Part shown: piece after piece, positions 41,732 to 48,325 of the stretch
Layout: the number at the start of each line of letters is the position of its first letter
How positions within the stretch are numbered: position 1 is the stretch's first letter
Source of the DNA: Caldifarciminota bacterium
GTDB taxonomy: Bacteria; Hydrothermota; Tepidihabitantia; Tepidihabitantales; Tepidihabitantaceae
Length of the DNA: 48,325 nucleotides
Direction of reading: 5' to 3'
Assembly (NCBI GenBank): GCA_016935775.1
Contig: JAFGQF010000278.1
Location: 1 to 48,325 of the forward strand
Translations under genes and position numbers: made by a program
Notes under the pieces: model-generated
Told to the model about the DNA's origin: nothing
Databases searched by the model: none
Seen by the model: the letters and a program-made list of their open reading frames with translations, nothing else

Positions 41732-42690
41732 AGTCTCGCGTATGCCAGAATCACGGCGAGTATACCGAATCCCCCGAGCAGAAGCCAGAAGAACCTCAGT
41801 GCGTGGTCGATACGGAGCCGTGGATTGGTGTTGCGAATCAGGATCACGAGCACGACAATCGCCAGGAACTTGAGAATCGCCCACCAGTCACCGAACCCGC
41901 CCCACAGCACGGTGATCAGGAACAGCGGCAGCAGGAACAGCATCATCGCCCGGGTGATTTTGAACATCGCCAGAGCGACGCCGGAATACTCGGCGTAGAC
42001 GCCGGTCATAATCTCCTGCTCGGCCTCTGCCTGGTCGAACGGCACCAACCCGAGCTTGGCCTGGACAGCCAGCAGCACCAACACGGCGGCAATGACACCG
42101 GAGACCGAGTACAAGAACGGTCCTGCCTGCTGCTGGGCCATCACGATGTGACCGAGCCGGATGGTCCAGATGCCGCCCGAGACCTGGGCGGTCTTGATGA
42201 TCGGCACGACCAACGCCAGCAGGAAGGGAAGCTCGTACCCGAAGTACAGTGTCATCTCCCGCGAGGCACCGACTGCGGACAAGGGGTTTCGGCTGGCCGA
42301 GGCGCCGATGATCAGTCCCAGCGGCGGCAACGCAAAGAGATAGACCAGCACTATCAGGTCGCCGACAAAGGACCCCTGCGGGTTGAGGTTGACGTTGAAC
42401 AGCAGCACGGCGGTGATCGTCATCGAGATCATCCCGAGCATCGGGGCGAGCAGAAAGACCAGACGGGATGCCCCCTCAGGTACGATCGTCTGCTTGAGCA
42501 GCAGCTTGAACAGGTCGGCGAACGGCTGAACGAAAGGCGGCCCCTTGCGGTACTGGACCCGGGCTGTCACTACCCGGTCCACCCAGCTCAGCACGAAGCC
42601 TATAACCACCGAAAAAAGGAATCCGGGGAACACCAGCAGGCTGAAAGCCAGCCGCCAGCCGGTCCAGGCGCCCTGCCAGAACCCGCTCAC
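41728..42690 (-). CDS. NuoH-like membrane subunit (HycD/MbhM-like)
   Basis: A 320-residue protein with about eight membrane helices. Markers: DRVVTARVQYRKGPPFVQPFADLFKLL and PFDQAEAEQEIMTGVYAEYSG, with the conserved acidic residues that link the catalytic core to the pumps. GTG at 42690 overlaps the ferredoxin-gene stop (GTGA). Length and motifs match NuoH-like subunits of group 4 hydrogenases. Confidence 0.94.
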   Translation of the reverse strand: MSGFWQGAWTGWRLAFSLLVFPGFLFSVVIGFVLSWVDRVVTARVQYRKGPPFVQPFADLFKLLLKQTIVPEGASRLVFLLAPMLGMISMTITAVLLFNVNLNPQGSFVGDLIVLVYLFALPPLGLIIGASASRNPLSAVGASREMTLYFGYELPFLLALVVPIIKTAQVSGGIWTIRLGHIVMAQQQAGPFLYSVSGVIAAVLVLLAVQAKLGLVPFDQAEAEQEIMTGVYAEYSGVALAMFKITRAMMLFLLPLFLITVLWGGFGDWWAILKFLAIVVLVILIRNTNPRLRIDHALRFFWLLLGGFGILAVILAYARL

Positions 42691-43154
42691 GGCCGCCTCC
42701 AGTGAACCGACCGGGCGGCGATGCCGACCCCGGTCTTCACTTCCTTGAGCTCCGACTCCTCGACGTACTGCAACGCGCCGGTCGGGCATGATGCCGCGCA
42801 CCGCGGCCCGCCCGCGCGGTCCGAGCAGAGGTTGCACTTCTGCGAGGTGCTGCGCAGCAGGTAGGTGTCCATCACGCCAAACGGACAGGCCAGCACGCAG
42901 GACCGACAGCCGACGCAGTGGAAACTGGAGCGCGAGACGATACCTGTGTCCGGGTCCTTGCGGATGACCTCGAACGGGCAGGCGGCCATGCACAGCGGCT
43001 CAGCACAGTGCCGGCAGGAGAGCGGGAAATATGCATCCGGCGTGACCTCGGCGTAGCGGACCCGCGCCTCGTGTTTGAACCGGCTCTGGCAGGCCGCCTC
43101 GCACGACCGGCAGCCGATGCAGTAGTCCATCCGCAGCACGAGTCGCTTCGCCAT
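42687..43154 (-). CDS. Four-cluster ferredoxin subunit (HycB/FdhB-like)
   Basis: A 155-residue electron carrier with four [4Fe-4S] motifs: CIGCRSCEAACQ, CRHCAEPLCMAACP, CVGCRSCVLACP and CNLCSDRAGGPRCAASCP. This arrangement is that of HycB, DmsB and FdhB proteins that link a molybdopterin subunit to its partner. It sits between the molybdopterin-family gene and NuoH, so it probably wires the input module to the hydrogenase. ATG at 43154 lies 1 nt after the previous stop. Confidence 0.92.
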   Translation of the reverse strand: MAKRLVLRMDYCIGCRSCEAACQSRFKHEARVRYAEVTPDAYFPLSCRHCAEPLCMAACPFEVIRKDPDTGIVSRSSFHCVGCRSCVLACPFGVMDTYLLRSTSQKCNLCSDRAGGPRCAASCPTGALQYVEESELKEVKTGVGIAARSVHWRRP

Positions 43155-43155
43155 C

Positions 43156-44808
43156 TCAGTGTAGCATGTAGCGAGCGCCGCGGCGGTCCGGGGCATGCTC
43201 GGACGGCGCCTGAACCCTGGACGCCAGCTTCTCGATCTTCACATTGACCGGGGCGACCGTGGTCATCCCGGAAACCTCATCAACCGCGAGCGGAAACAGC
43301 GCGCGATTCTCGTGCACGTTGGTACCGACCGTCGCCGTCCCGGCGGGAATCTGCCCGGAAACGAGAACGCCGAAATCGCGTGCCCCGACCGGGCTGGTGA
43401 CACGGACAAAGCTGTCGCCGTCAACTCCCAGCGACCCGGCATCAGTCGGGTTCAGCGCCAGCCGGTCCTCGGGCTCGTAGAAACCCCGCAGCCCGATTGC
43501 CTTCTTCTCACCCAGCAACAGGACGCCCTCGCCGCCCCGTTTCAACCCGGCCGCCTTGTGCGCCATCTCGACGACCGCAGCGGGCTTGTGCTCGACCCGG
43601 GCAGGCAGGTCCGCCTCGGCTGCGGTCCCGAGCAACTCGACAACCCGGCCGAAATCGCGACTGCCGCTCAAGGGAGGCGCCAGCGGCTCGCGGCTGGCCG
43701 GGCCCCAGTAGGTCGAGGCGGTCGCGGCCCGCTCGAGCTCCGCGGTCACCGGCAGGACCAGCCCGGGCACCGGCGGGTCGGGCACGAAGATCGAAGTCGC
43801 GACCCGGTACTCGGCCCTCGCCGCCTCCGGGAACACCTCGGCATAACTGTCGGGATACATCCCGCCGGTCCAGAACAGCAGCCGGACCTCGCCGGCCTTG
43901 AGCGCCGCGCGCAGGGCGGTGAAATCTTCGCCCCCCGGCGGCAGGGAAGTCTCCCGGAAACCGACGAACGGCTTGCCGGCGGCCTTCGCAACCAGCTGGC
44001 CAGCCAGGCTGTGCAGCAACGGGTGGAAGACGCGCCCGAAATGGGCCGCGACCCCGACGAAACCCGGGACGGCGGGCGCCAGCATCGCCGCCGCGGCTTC
44101 CAGTTGCCCGCGAGCAACCCCGGCCGCCGTCGCCAGCTTGTCCAGATCGGCCTTGATATTCTTGTCCAGCAAGGCGGCCAGGGCAACCATCGCCAGCGGC
44201 TCGGTTCCCGGCCGGACCTGGATGAATGAGTGGGCGAAACCGGACTGCCGGGTGCGGACCGAGTCGATAACCACCAGCCGGTTCTTCCGGTCGGCGTAGC
44301 GCGCGTCTAGCATCCGCCAGACCGCCACCGGGGAGGTGTTGAACACGTCGCCGACCAGCAGCATCGCCTTGGCGAACTCGACGTCGGCCAGGGTGGCGTC
44401 CTTCGTTCCCTCGAGCCGGCAGCCGAGCGCGTTCTCGGGTTCGATGTGGCCGCAGACAACGTGCTTCGTGCCAATCTCCCTGGCCAGGCCGAACAGCCGC
44501 CGGACTTCGTCTTCGCCCCGGCCTCGGCTGTACACGAGTGCAACCTGCTCCGGCCTGACCGCCGCGCGCCAGCCCCGCACCAGGTTCGCCGCCTCGTCCC
44601 AGGAAATCGCCCGGCCATCAAGCAACGGGTAGGCCAGCCGCTTCGGGTGGTCGATGACTATGCTCGCCGAGTTGCCGCGCGGGCAGAGCCGACCCCGGTT
44701 GACCTCGGCCTCGGACGGATACTCCATCCGGTACTGGTAGCCGTCAAACACCACCGCCGAGGTGCAGCCGTTGAGGCAGAACGGGCAGGTGGTCTTCCTG
44801 GTTTCCAT
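43156..44808 (-). CDS. Molybdopterin oxidoreductase-family Fe-S protein (FdhA/NuoG-like)
   Basis: A 550-residue protein of the molybdopterin oxidoreductase family. The N-terminal [4Fe-4S] motif is CPFCLNGC with a fourth Cys in RGRLCPRG (Cys8, 11, 15 and 42). A molybdopterin-dinucleotide-type C-terminal domain holds NPTDAGSLGVDGDSFVRVTSP and GTNVHENRALFPLAVDEVSGM. In formate dehydrogenase a Sec or Cys follows the GTNNVDCC-like block; here the equivalent reads IGTKHVVCGHIEPENALG, with no clear metal-ligating Cys/Sec. It may be a NuoG-like scaffold, or use another substrate. No in-frame TGA is present, so it is not a selenoprotein. Confidence 0.8.
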   Translation of the reverse strand: METRKTTCPFCLNGCTSAVVFDGYQYRMEYPSEAEVNRGRLCPRGNSASIVIDHPKRLAYPLLDGRAISWDEAANLVRGWRAAVRPEQVALVYSRGRGEDEVRRLFGLAREIGTKHVVCGHIEPENALGCRLEGTKDATLADVEFAKAMLLVGDVFNTSPVAVWRMLDARYADRKNRLVVIDSVRTRQSGFAHSFIQVRPGTEPLAMVALAALLDKNIKADLDKLATAAGVARGQLEAAAAMLAPAVPGFVGVAAHFGRVFHPLLHSLAGQLVAKAAGKPFVGFRETSLPPGGEDFTALRAALKAGEVRLLFWTGGMYPDSYAEVFPEAARAEYRVATSIFVPDPPVPGLVLPVTAELERAATASTYWGPASREPLAPPLSGSRDFGRVVELLGTAAEADLPARVEHKPAAVVEMAHKAAGLKRGGEGVLLLGEKKAIGLRGFYEPEDRLALNPTDAGSLGVDGDSFVRVTSPVGARDFGVLVSGQIPAGTATVGTNVHENRALFPLAVDEVSGMTTVAPVNVKIEKLASRVQAPSEHAPDRRGARYMLH

Positions 44809-44811
44809 CGC

Positions 44812-45627
44812 CTAGACGAACGGGTCCGGGATACCCTTGACCTGGTCCCAGGTGAGGACCGGGCCGTCCTTGCAGGTGAAGTACGGTCCCAGCTTGCAGT
44901 GGCCGCACTGGCCGAGGCCGCAGGACATGTTGGTTTCCATCGACAGGTAGATGTTCTGGCCCTGGAAACCGGCCTCGAGCAGCTTCATCGTCACGAACTT
45001 CATCATTATCGGCGGCCCGCAGACCACGGCGATGCTCTCCGCCTCGTTGCAGGGTATCTCGTCCATCAGGCAGGTGACGACGCCGACCTTCTTCATCCAC
45101 TTCTCGTCCGAGACGTCCACCGACAGGTCGATGTCGACCTTCTTCAGCTTCTCCCATTCCGGGATCAGGTACTTGTAGACGATATCGGCCGGGGTCCGCG
45201 CGCCGTAGCGGAGAAAAACCCGGCCGTACTTGTCGATCTCGTGGGTCAGAGCGAGGAAGAGCGCGCGCAGCGGGGCCAGCCCGACGCCGCCGCCGACGAT
45301 GTAGATATCCCGTCCCTCGAACTTCTCGAGCGGGTAGCGGGCACCGTACGGCCCGCGGATGCCGACCTTGTCCCCGACCTTGAAATTGAAGAGCGCGCCG
45401 GTCGCCCGGCCCACCTTCATTATCGTCATCTCGATGAGGTCGCGGTTGAAATGGGATGAACTGGGCGTGAACGGCGCCTCGCCGAACCCGGGCATCGTCA
45501 GTTCGATGAACTGCCCGGCAAGAAACGGCACCTCCTGCTCGGGTCTGAGCACGAAGGTACGGATGTTCGGGGTCTCGTCAATCGTCTTGATGATCTCGGC
45601 CGAGATGGGCTGGAAGATGTTGGTCAT
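44812..45627 (-). CDS. Sulfhydrogenase gamma/HydG-like FAD-NAD(P)H subunit
   Basis: A 271-residue flavoprotein of the ferredoxin-NADP reductase family. It carries FAD-binding motifs, the pyridine-nucleotide site VGGGVGLAPLRALFLAL and CGPPIMM, and a C-terminal [2Fe-2S] site in CGLGQCGHC...C. It resembles the gamma subunit of Pyrococcus sulfhydrogenase (and AsrB), which exchanges electrons with NAD(P)H. ATG overlaps the previous stop. Here it is linked by gene order to a membrane hydrogenase rather than a soluble one. Confidence 0.88.
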   Translation of the reverse strand: MTNIFQPISAEIIKTIDETPNIRTFVLRPEQEVPFLAGQFIELTMPGFGEAPFTPSSSHFNRDLIEMTIMKVGRATGALFNFKVGDKVGIRGPYGARYPLEKFEGRDIYIVGGGVGLAPLRALFLALTHEIDKYGRVFLRYGARTPADIVYKYLIPEWEKLKKVDIDLSVDVSDEKWMKKVGVVTCLMDEIPCNEAESIAVVCGPPIMMKFVTMKLLEAGFQGQNIYLSMETNMSCGLGQCGHCKLGPYFTCKDGPVLTWDQVKGIPDPFV

Positions 45628-46667
45628 TGCAGGACGTCCAGGACCACCTTGCGCACATCGATCTTGCCCATACAGACCGCGGTACAGCGACCGCAACCCG
45701 AGCAGGCGGGCATCCCCTGCCAGGTCTTGAAATGGCTGAACTTGCAGAAAAAACGGTTGTAGAACCGCTTGACGAACTCGGCGCGCGGGTTGGCCCCGCC
45801 GCCGACCCGGGCATAAGCCGCGATGTAGCAGGCGTCCCAGACCTTGGTCCGCTCCATCTCGCCCTGCCCCCTGGCCTTGTCGTAGAGCAAGAAGCAGTAG
45901 CAGGTCGGGCAGGCCATCAGGCAGCCGTAACACTCGACGCAGTCGGCCGCGTGCTTCGACCAGAACTCCTTGTCCTGGTTCCGTTGCCAGATCCGGTCGG
46001 CCGTGTCCGGGGCGAAGCGCTTCGGGTTCACCTCGGCCAGCCGCTTGCCGGCGGCCTCGCGGCTCGCCTGTCGCGCCGCGAGTTGGGCCTCGGTCGCCTC
46101 GACCGCTTGGGAACTCCCCAGTAATTCCTCGCCCCGCCCGGTCAGCGGCTCCAGCACCCAGCCGCCCTCGACCACCGACAGGGCGACATCGGCCTCGTCC
46201 TTCTCCTCGTCGCCGGCAAAGGGCCGGTTGCCGACGAGGTTGCAGAAACAGGTGTCGGCCGGGCTCGGGCAGTCGGCGACGACAACGCAGGTCGCTGCGC
46301 GGCGCCGGGCGTAGGCTTCATCCTTGAAATCGCCCTCGACGAACATCTTGCGGTTCACGCGCAGGGCGACCGCGTCGCAGGCTGAAGCCCCGAACAAAAC
46401 CCGTTTCTCGGGCTCGGGCGAGACGAACTTGTCCGGGAAGGTGGCGACCTTCTCGCGCGGGTTGAAGAAGAAACTCTTGACCGGCTCCGACGCCCGGATG
46501 CGCTCGAGTCCCCACTCCGGTGCGTCGGCTGCGCCCAACATCCCGGGGTCGAGCCGCTGCCAGTGGACCTGGTCCTTGATTATCGCCGGGAAAAACACCA
46601 CCCGGTCCGCGACAAGAACCGACAGCCAGGCCTTCTGCTTCTCTGTCGGGAGAAACCGGGGCTTCAC
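45624..46667 (-). CDS. Sulfhydrogenase beta/HydB-like Fe-S subunit
   Basis: A 347-residue protein that opens the operon. It has two [4Fe-4S] dicluster motifs near the C-terminus (CVECYGCLMACPTC and CSGCGRCTAVCMGKID), and resembles HydB of sulfhydrogenase and AsrA. VLFGASACDAVALRVNRKMF and the CVVVADC/CFCNLVGNRPF region match the family. GTG at 46667 lies 10 nt past a -10 TATTTT, so the transcript is nearly leaderless. It pairs with the gamma subunit to make a diaphorase-like input. Confidence 0.86.
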   Translation of the reverse strand: MKPRFLPTEKQKAWLSVLVADRVVFFPAIIKDQVHWQRLDPGMLGAADAPEWGLERIRASEPVKSFFFNPREKVATFPDKFVSPEPEKRVLFGASACDAVALRVNRKMFVEGDFKDEAYARRRAATCVVVADCPSPADTCFCNLVGNRPFAGDEEKDEADVALSVVEGGWVLEPLTGRGEELLGSSQAVEATEAQLAARQASREAAGKRLAEVNPKRFAPDTADRIWQRNQDKEFWSKHAADCVECYGCLMACPTCYCFLLYDKARGQGEMERTKVWDACYIAAYARVGGGANPRAEFVKRFYNRFFCKFSHFKTWQGMPACSGCGRCTAVCMGKIDVRKVVLDVLQ

Positions 46668-46677
46668 GTGGACGCCA

Positions 46678-46705
46678 AAAATACAGATTTTGACCTGGAT
46701 GTCAA
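46678..46705 (-). promoter_or_regulatory. Promoter for the 18-gene hydrogenase operon
   Basis: On the minus strand, TTGACA (46705-46700), a 16 bp spacer and TATTTT (46683-46678), 10 nt from GTG. It is the only promoter-like site seen for the whole operon, since all downstream junctions overlap or are a few nt long. Confidence 0.7.
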
Positions 46706-46744
46706 GCCGAACATCGCCCGCGCGTTGACGAGCCGACGCGCGGC

Positions 46745-46772
46745 TTGACCGGGTCTCCGCCGACAGCAGAAT
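46745..46772 (+). promoter_or_regulatory. Promoter giving a leaderless transcript for the DUF1893 gene
   Basis: TTGACC (46745-46750), a 16 bp spacer and CAGAAT (46767-46772), then 6 nt to ATG. It is divergent from the hydrogenase promoter. Confidence 0.65.
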
Positions 46773-46778
46773 AGTCCA

Positions 46779-47243
46779 ATGCAGCAACCGCACGGCCGGC
46801 CCCTGTCCCCCGCCGACACGGCGCTGCTCGACCGCCTTGAAGCCGAAGGGCTGACGGCCCTGGTGGTCAGCAAGAACAGCGAGCTGCATCGTTCCTCGGC
46901 GCCCGGCGTGGCCCCGCTGCTCGAACTGCTGGAGCGATTCCCGCAGGGACTCGCCGGCGCGACGGTCGCCGACCGCGTGGTCGGGACCTGCGCCGCCCGG
47001 GTATTCATCCACCTGCGTGTCAACCGGGTGCTGGCGCTTGTCGGTTCGGTCGGCGCGCGGGCCATCCTCGACGCCGCCGGTGTCGAGTTCCACGCCCGGC
47101 GCGGAGTCCTCGAGATCCGCAACCGCGCCGGCACCGACGCCTGCCCGTTCGAACAGCTCGCCCGGCACCTGCGCCGGCCCGCAGAACTCATTCCCGCGAT
47201 GCGCCGGCGGCTGGCCGAGCTCAGGTCAGGTGCAACCCGATGA
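46779..47243 (+). CDS. DUF1893 domain protein
   Basis: A 154-residue protein matching DUF1893, a cytidine-deaminase-like fold of unknown role. Markers: GLTALVVSKNSELHRSSAPGVAPLLELLERFP, GATVADRVVGTCAARVFIHLRVNRVLA and IRNRAGTDACPFEQLA. The start ATG is 6 nt past the -10 box. It overlaps the C25-type gene by 4 nt and is probably co-transcribed with it. No catalytic role is claimed. Confidence 0.8.
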   Translation: MQQPHGRPLSPADTALLDRLEAEGLTALVVSKNSELHRSSAPGVAPLLELLERFPQGLAGATVADRVVGTCAARVFIHLRVNRVLALVGSVGARAILDAAGVEFHARRGVLEIRNRAGTDACPFEQLARHLRRPAELIPAMRRRLAELRSGATR

Positions 47244-48325
47244 CCAGGCACCTGCTGGTCGTGCTGCTGCTCGCGACCGCCGCCCCGGCGCTCGAAGGCG
47301 GTCGCTACCTCATCATCTGCGACGACGACTTCTCGCCGGCGCTGGCCCCGCTGGCCGAATGGAAAACCCGCAAGGGCGCGGCCGCGCGGGTCGTACCGCT
47401 CTCCGAGGCGGGCGCGACCCCGGCCGCAGTCCAAGACTACATCCGCGACGCCTGGGCGAACTGGCCGGTCCGCCCCGAATTCGTTCTGCTCGCCTGCTCG
47501 CCCGCGCGCCTGCCCGGCGACGGCTTCGAGGACGACTGCTTCTACGGCGACATTGCCGGCGACTACCGGATGGAAATCCCGGTCGGCCGCTTTCCTGCGG
47601 CCACGGCCCGCGAATGCAGCACGATGGTCAACCGTACGCTCCGCTACGAACTCGCGCCCGACTCGGCCGACACGCTCTGGCTCACCCGGGCGACAACCGT
47701 GGTCTGCGAGGAGACCCCGCCCGACTCATACTACCAGGCCGACTCTCGTCTCGCCCGGTCCTACTGGCAACAGCACGGCTACACCCTGACCGAGAGCCTG
47801 GCGAACTTCCGCGGCCACACCGCCTACCACGTCACCGCCGCGCTCAACCAGGGCCGCTCGGTCATCACCTACCGCGGGCTGGCCGGCGGGTTCTGGACCG
47901 ACCCGTTCTGGCAGTTCCACCCGTACGGCTACCCGTGGATCAACGGCAGCCGCACGCCGGTGTTCGTGTCGGCCACCTGCGCCACGGTCACGGTCGCGCC
48001 CGGCGAGGAGATGCTCGGCAACCTGGCCCTGCGCCGGGGCGCGCCTGACAGCCTGCACGGCGCGCTCGCCTTCTTCGGCACGACCCGGCTGTCAAACAAC
48101 TGCTCGCGCCAGCGCTCAACCTGCTACCGGGGCTTCTTCGACGCGGTCTATCGTGACTCGGTGCTCAATCTCGGCGCGGCCACGGTCCGGGCCCGCAACC
48201 GGGTGGACTCGCTGTTCCACGAGGAGTTCTGGTACACCGAGTGGTGCCTGCTCGGCGACCCGGAGCTGAATCTCTGGACCGCCCGGCCGCGTGACATCGA
48301 AGTCGAACACGACACGCTCATCCTG
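47240..48325 (+). CDS. C25 (gingipain)-like secreted peptidase, partial
   Basis: The first 362 residues of an exported protein that runs off the right edge. A signal peptide (HLLVVLLLATAAPALEG) is followed by a caspase-like fold: LAEWKTRKGAAARVVPL, DDCFYGDIAGDYRMEIPVGRFPA and the Cys position VFVSATCATV (Cys247). The His partner, usually in a YxGHG-type motif, is not present: the equivalent reads TYRGLAGGFW. Family membership is likely, activity is uncertain. A C-terminal sorting domain would be expected beyond the edge, given the other secreted proteins here. Confidence 0.8.
   Translation, partial: MTRHLLVVLLLATAAPALEGGRYLIICDDDFSPALAPLAEWKTRKGAAARVVPLSEAGATPAAVQDYIRDAWANWPVRPEFVLLACSPARLPGDGFEDDCFYGDIAGDYRMEIPVGRFPAATARECSTMVNRTLRYELAPDSADTLWLTRATTVVCEETPPDSYYQADSRLARSYWQQHGYTLTESLANFRGHTAYHVTAALNQGRSVITYRGLAGGFWTDPFWQFHPYGYPWINGSRTPVFVSATCATVTVAPGEEMLGNLALRRGAPDSLHGALAFFGTTRLSNNCSRQRSTCYRGFFDAVYRDSVLNLGAATVRARNRVDSLFHEEFWYTEWCLLGDPELNLWTARPRDIEVEHDTLIL

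Noticed and set aside
43156..44808. Selenocysteine formate dehydrogenase
   Set aside because: No in-frame TGA interrupts the gene and no Sec/Cys is evident at the expected site.

Overview
The window is high-GC bacterial DNA, densely packed with genes, from a diderm (Gram-negative-type) anaerobe. An outer-membrane TamA/TamB pair and an LpxL-type acyltransferase point to an outer membrane. Rnf, a group 4 [NiFe] hydrogenase and an electron transfer flavoprotein point to anaerobic, ferredoxin-based energy metabolism. The secreted proteins with C-terminal FlgD-like or Por-type sorting domains, together with a C25 peptidase, resemble those of candidate phyla such as WOR-3/Stahlbacteria. That placement is a guess from gene style only.

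Left region (1-8000): the start of etfB (partial), two small genes, a lipoprotein, and a two-gene operon for secreted proteins (a BNR/sialidase-like protein and an HExxH metallopeptidase), then a cation diffusion facilitator. The gaps here are long and made of a patchwork of short repeated phrases, some of which also occur inside coding sequence. Middle region (8000-26430): a membrane-anchored TPR protein; tamA-tamB-priA on the minus strand, with a PriA whose ATPase motif is degenerate; an alkyltransferase-like protein next to a true O6-alkylguanine transferase; msrA; tRNA-Val(GAC); an overlapping operon of zinc-ribbon protein, RNase H, lipid A-type acyltransferase, dUTPase and two glycosyltransferases; then metG-tatD-rsmA on the minus strand.

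Right region (26430-48325): the complete rnfCDGEAB operon (plus strand) converges on a tightly overlapping 18-gene minus-strand operon (46667 to 31810). In transcription order this encodes a sulfhydrogenase-type diaphorase pair (beta and gamma), a molybdopterin-family Fe-S protein, a four-cluster ferredoxin, the NuoH/B/C/D-like hydrogenase core with an intact NiFe site, two NuoL/M-like pumps, an Mrp-type antiporter module (MbhD/E-like, B, C, D, E, F, G) and an NuoI-like ferredoxin. Together these look like a hydrogen-evolving, ion-pumping membrane complex with a fused NAD(P)H/flavin input arm, encoded beside Rnf. A DUF1893 protein and a partial C25-type peptidase end the window.

Thirteen promoters fit one pattern, TTGAC(N) with a 16 bp spacer (one 17 bp, one 16 or 18 bp) and a TANNNT-like -10. 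In eight of them the -10 ends only 5-10 nt before the start codon, which implies leaderless mRNAs. I used this pattern to choose several start codons.
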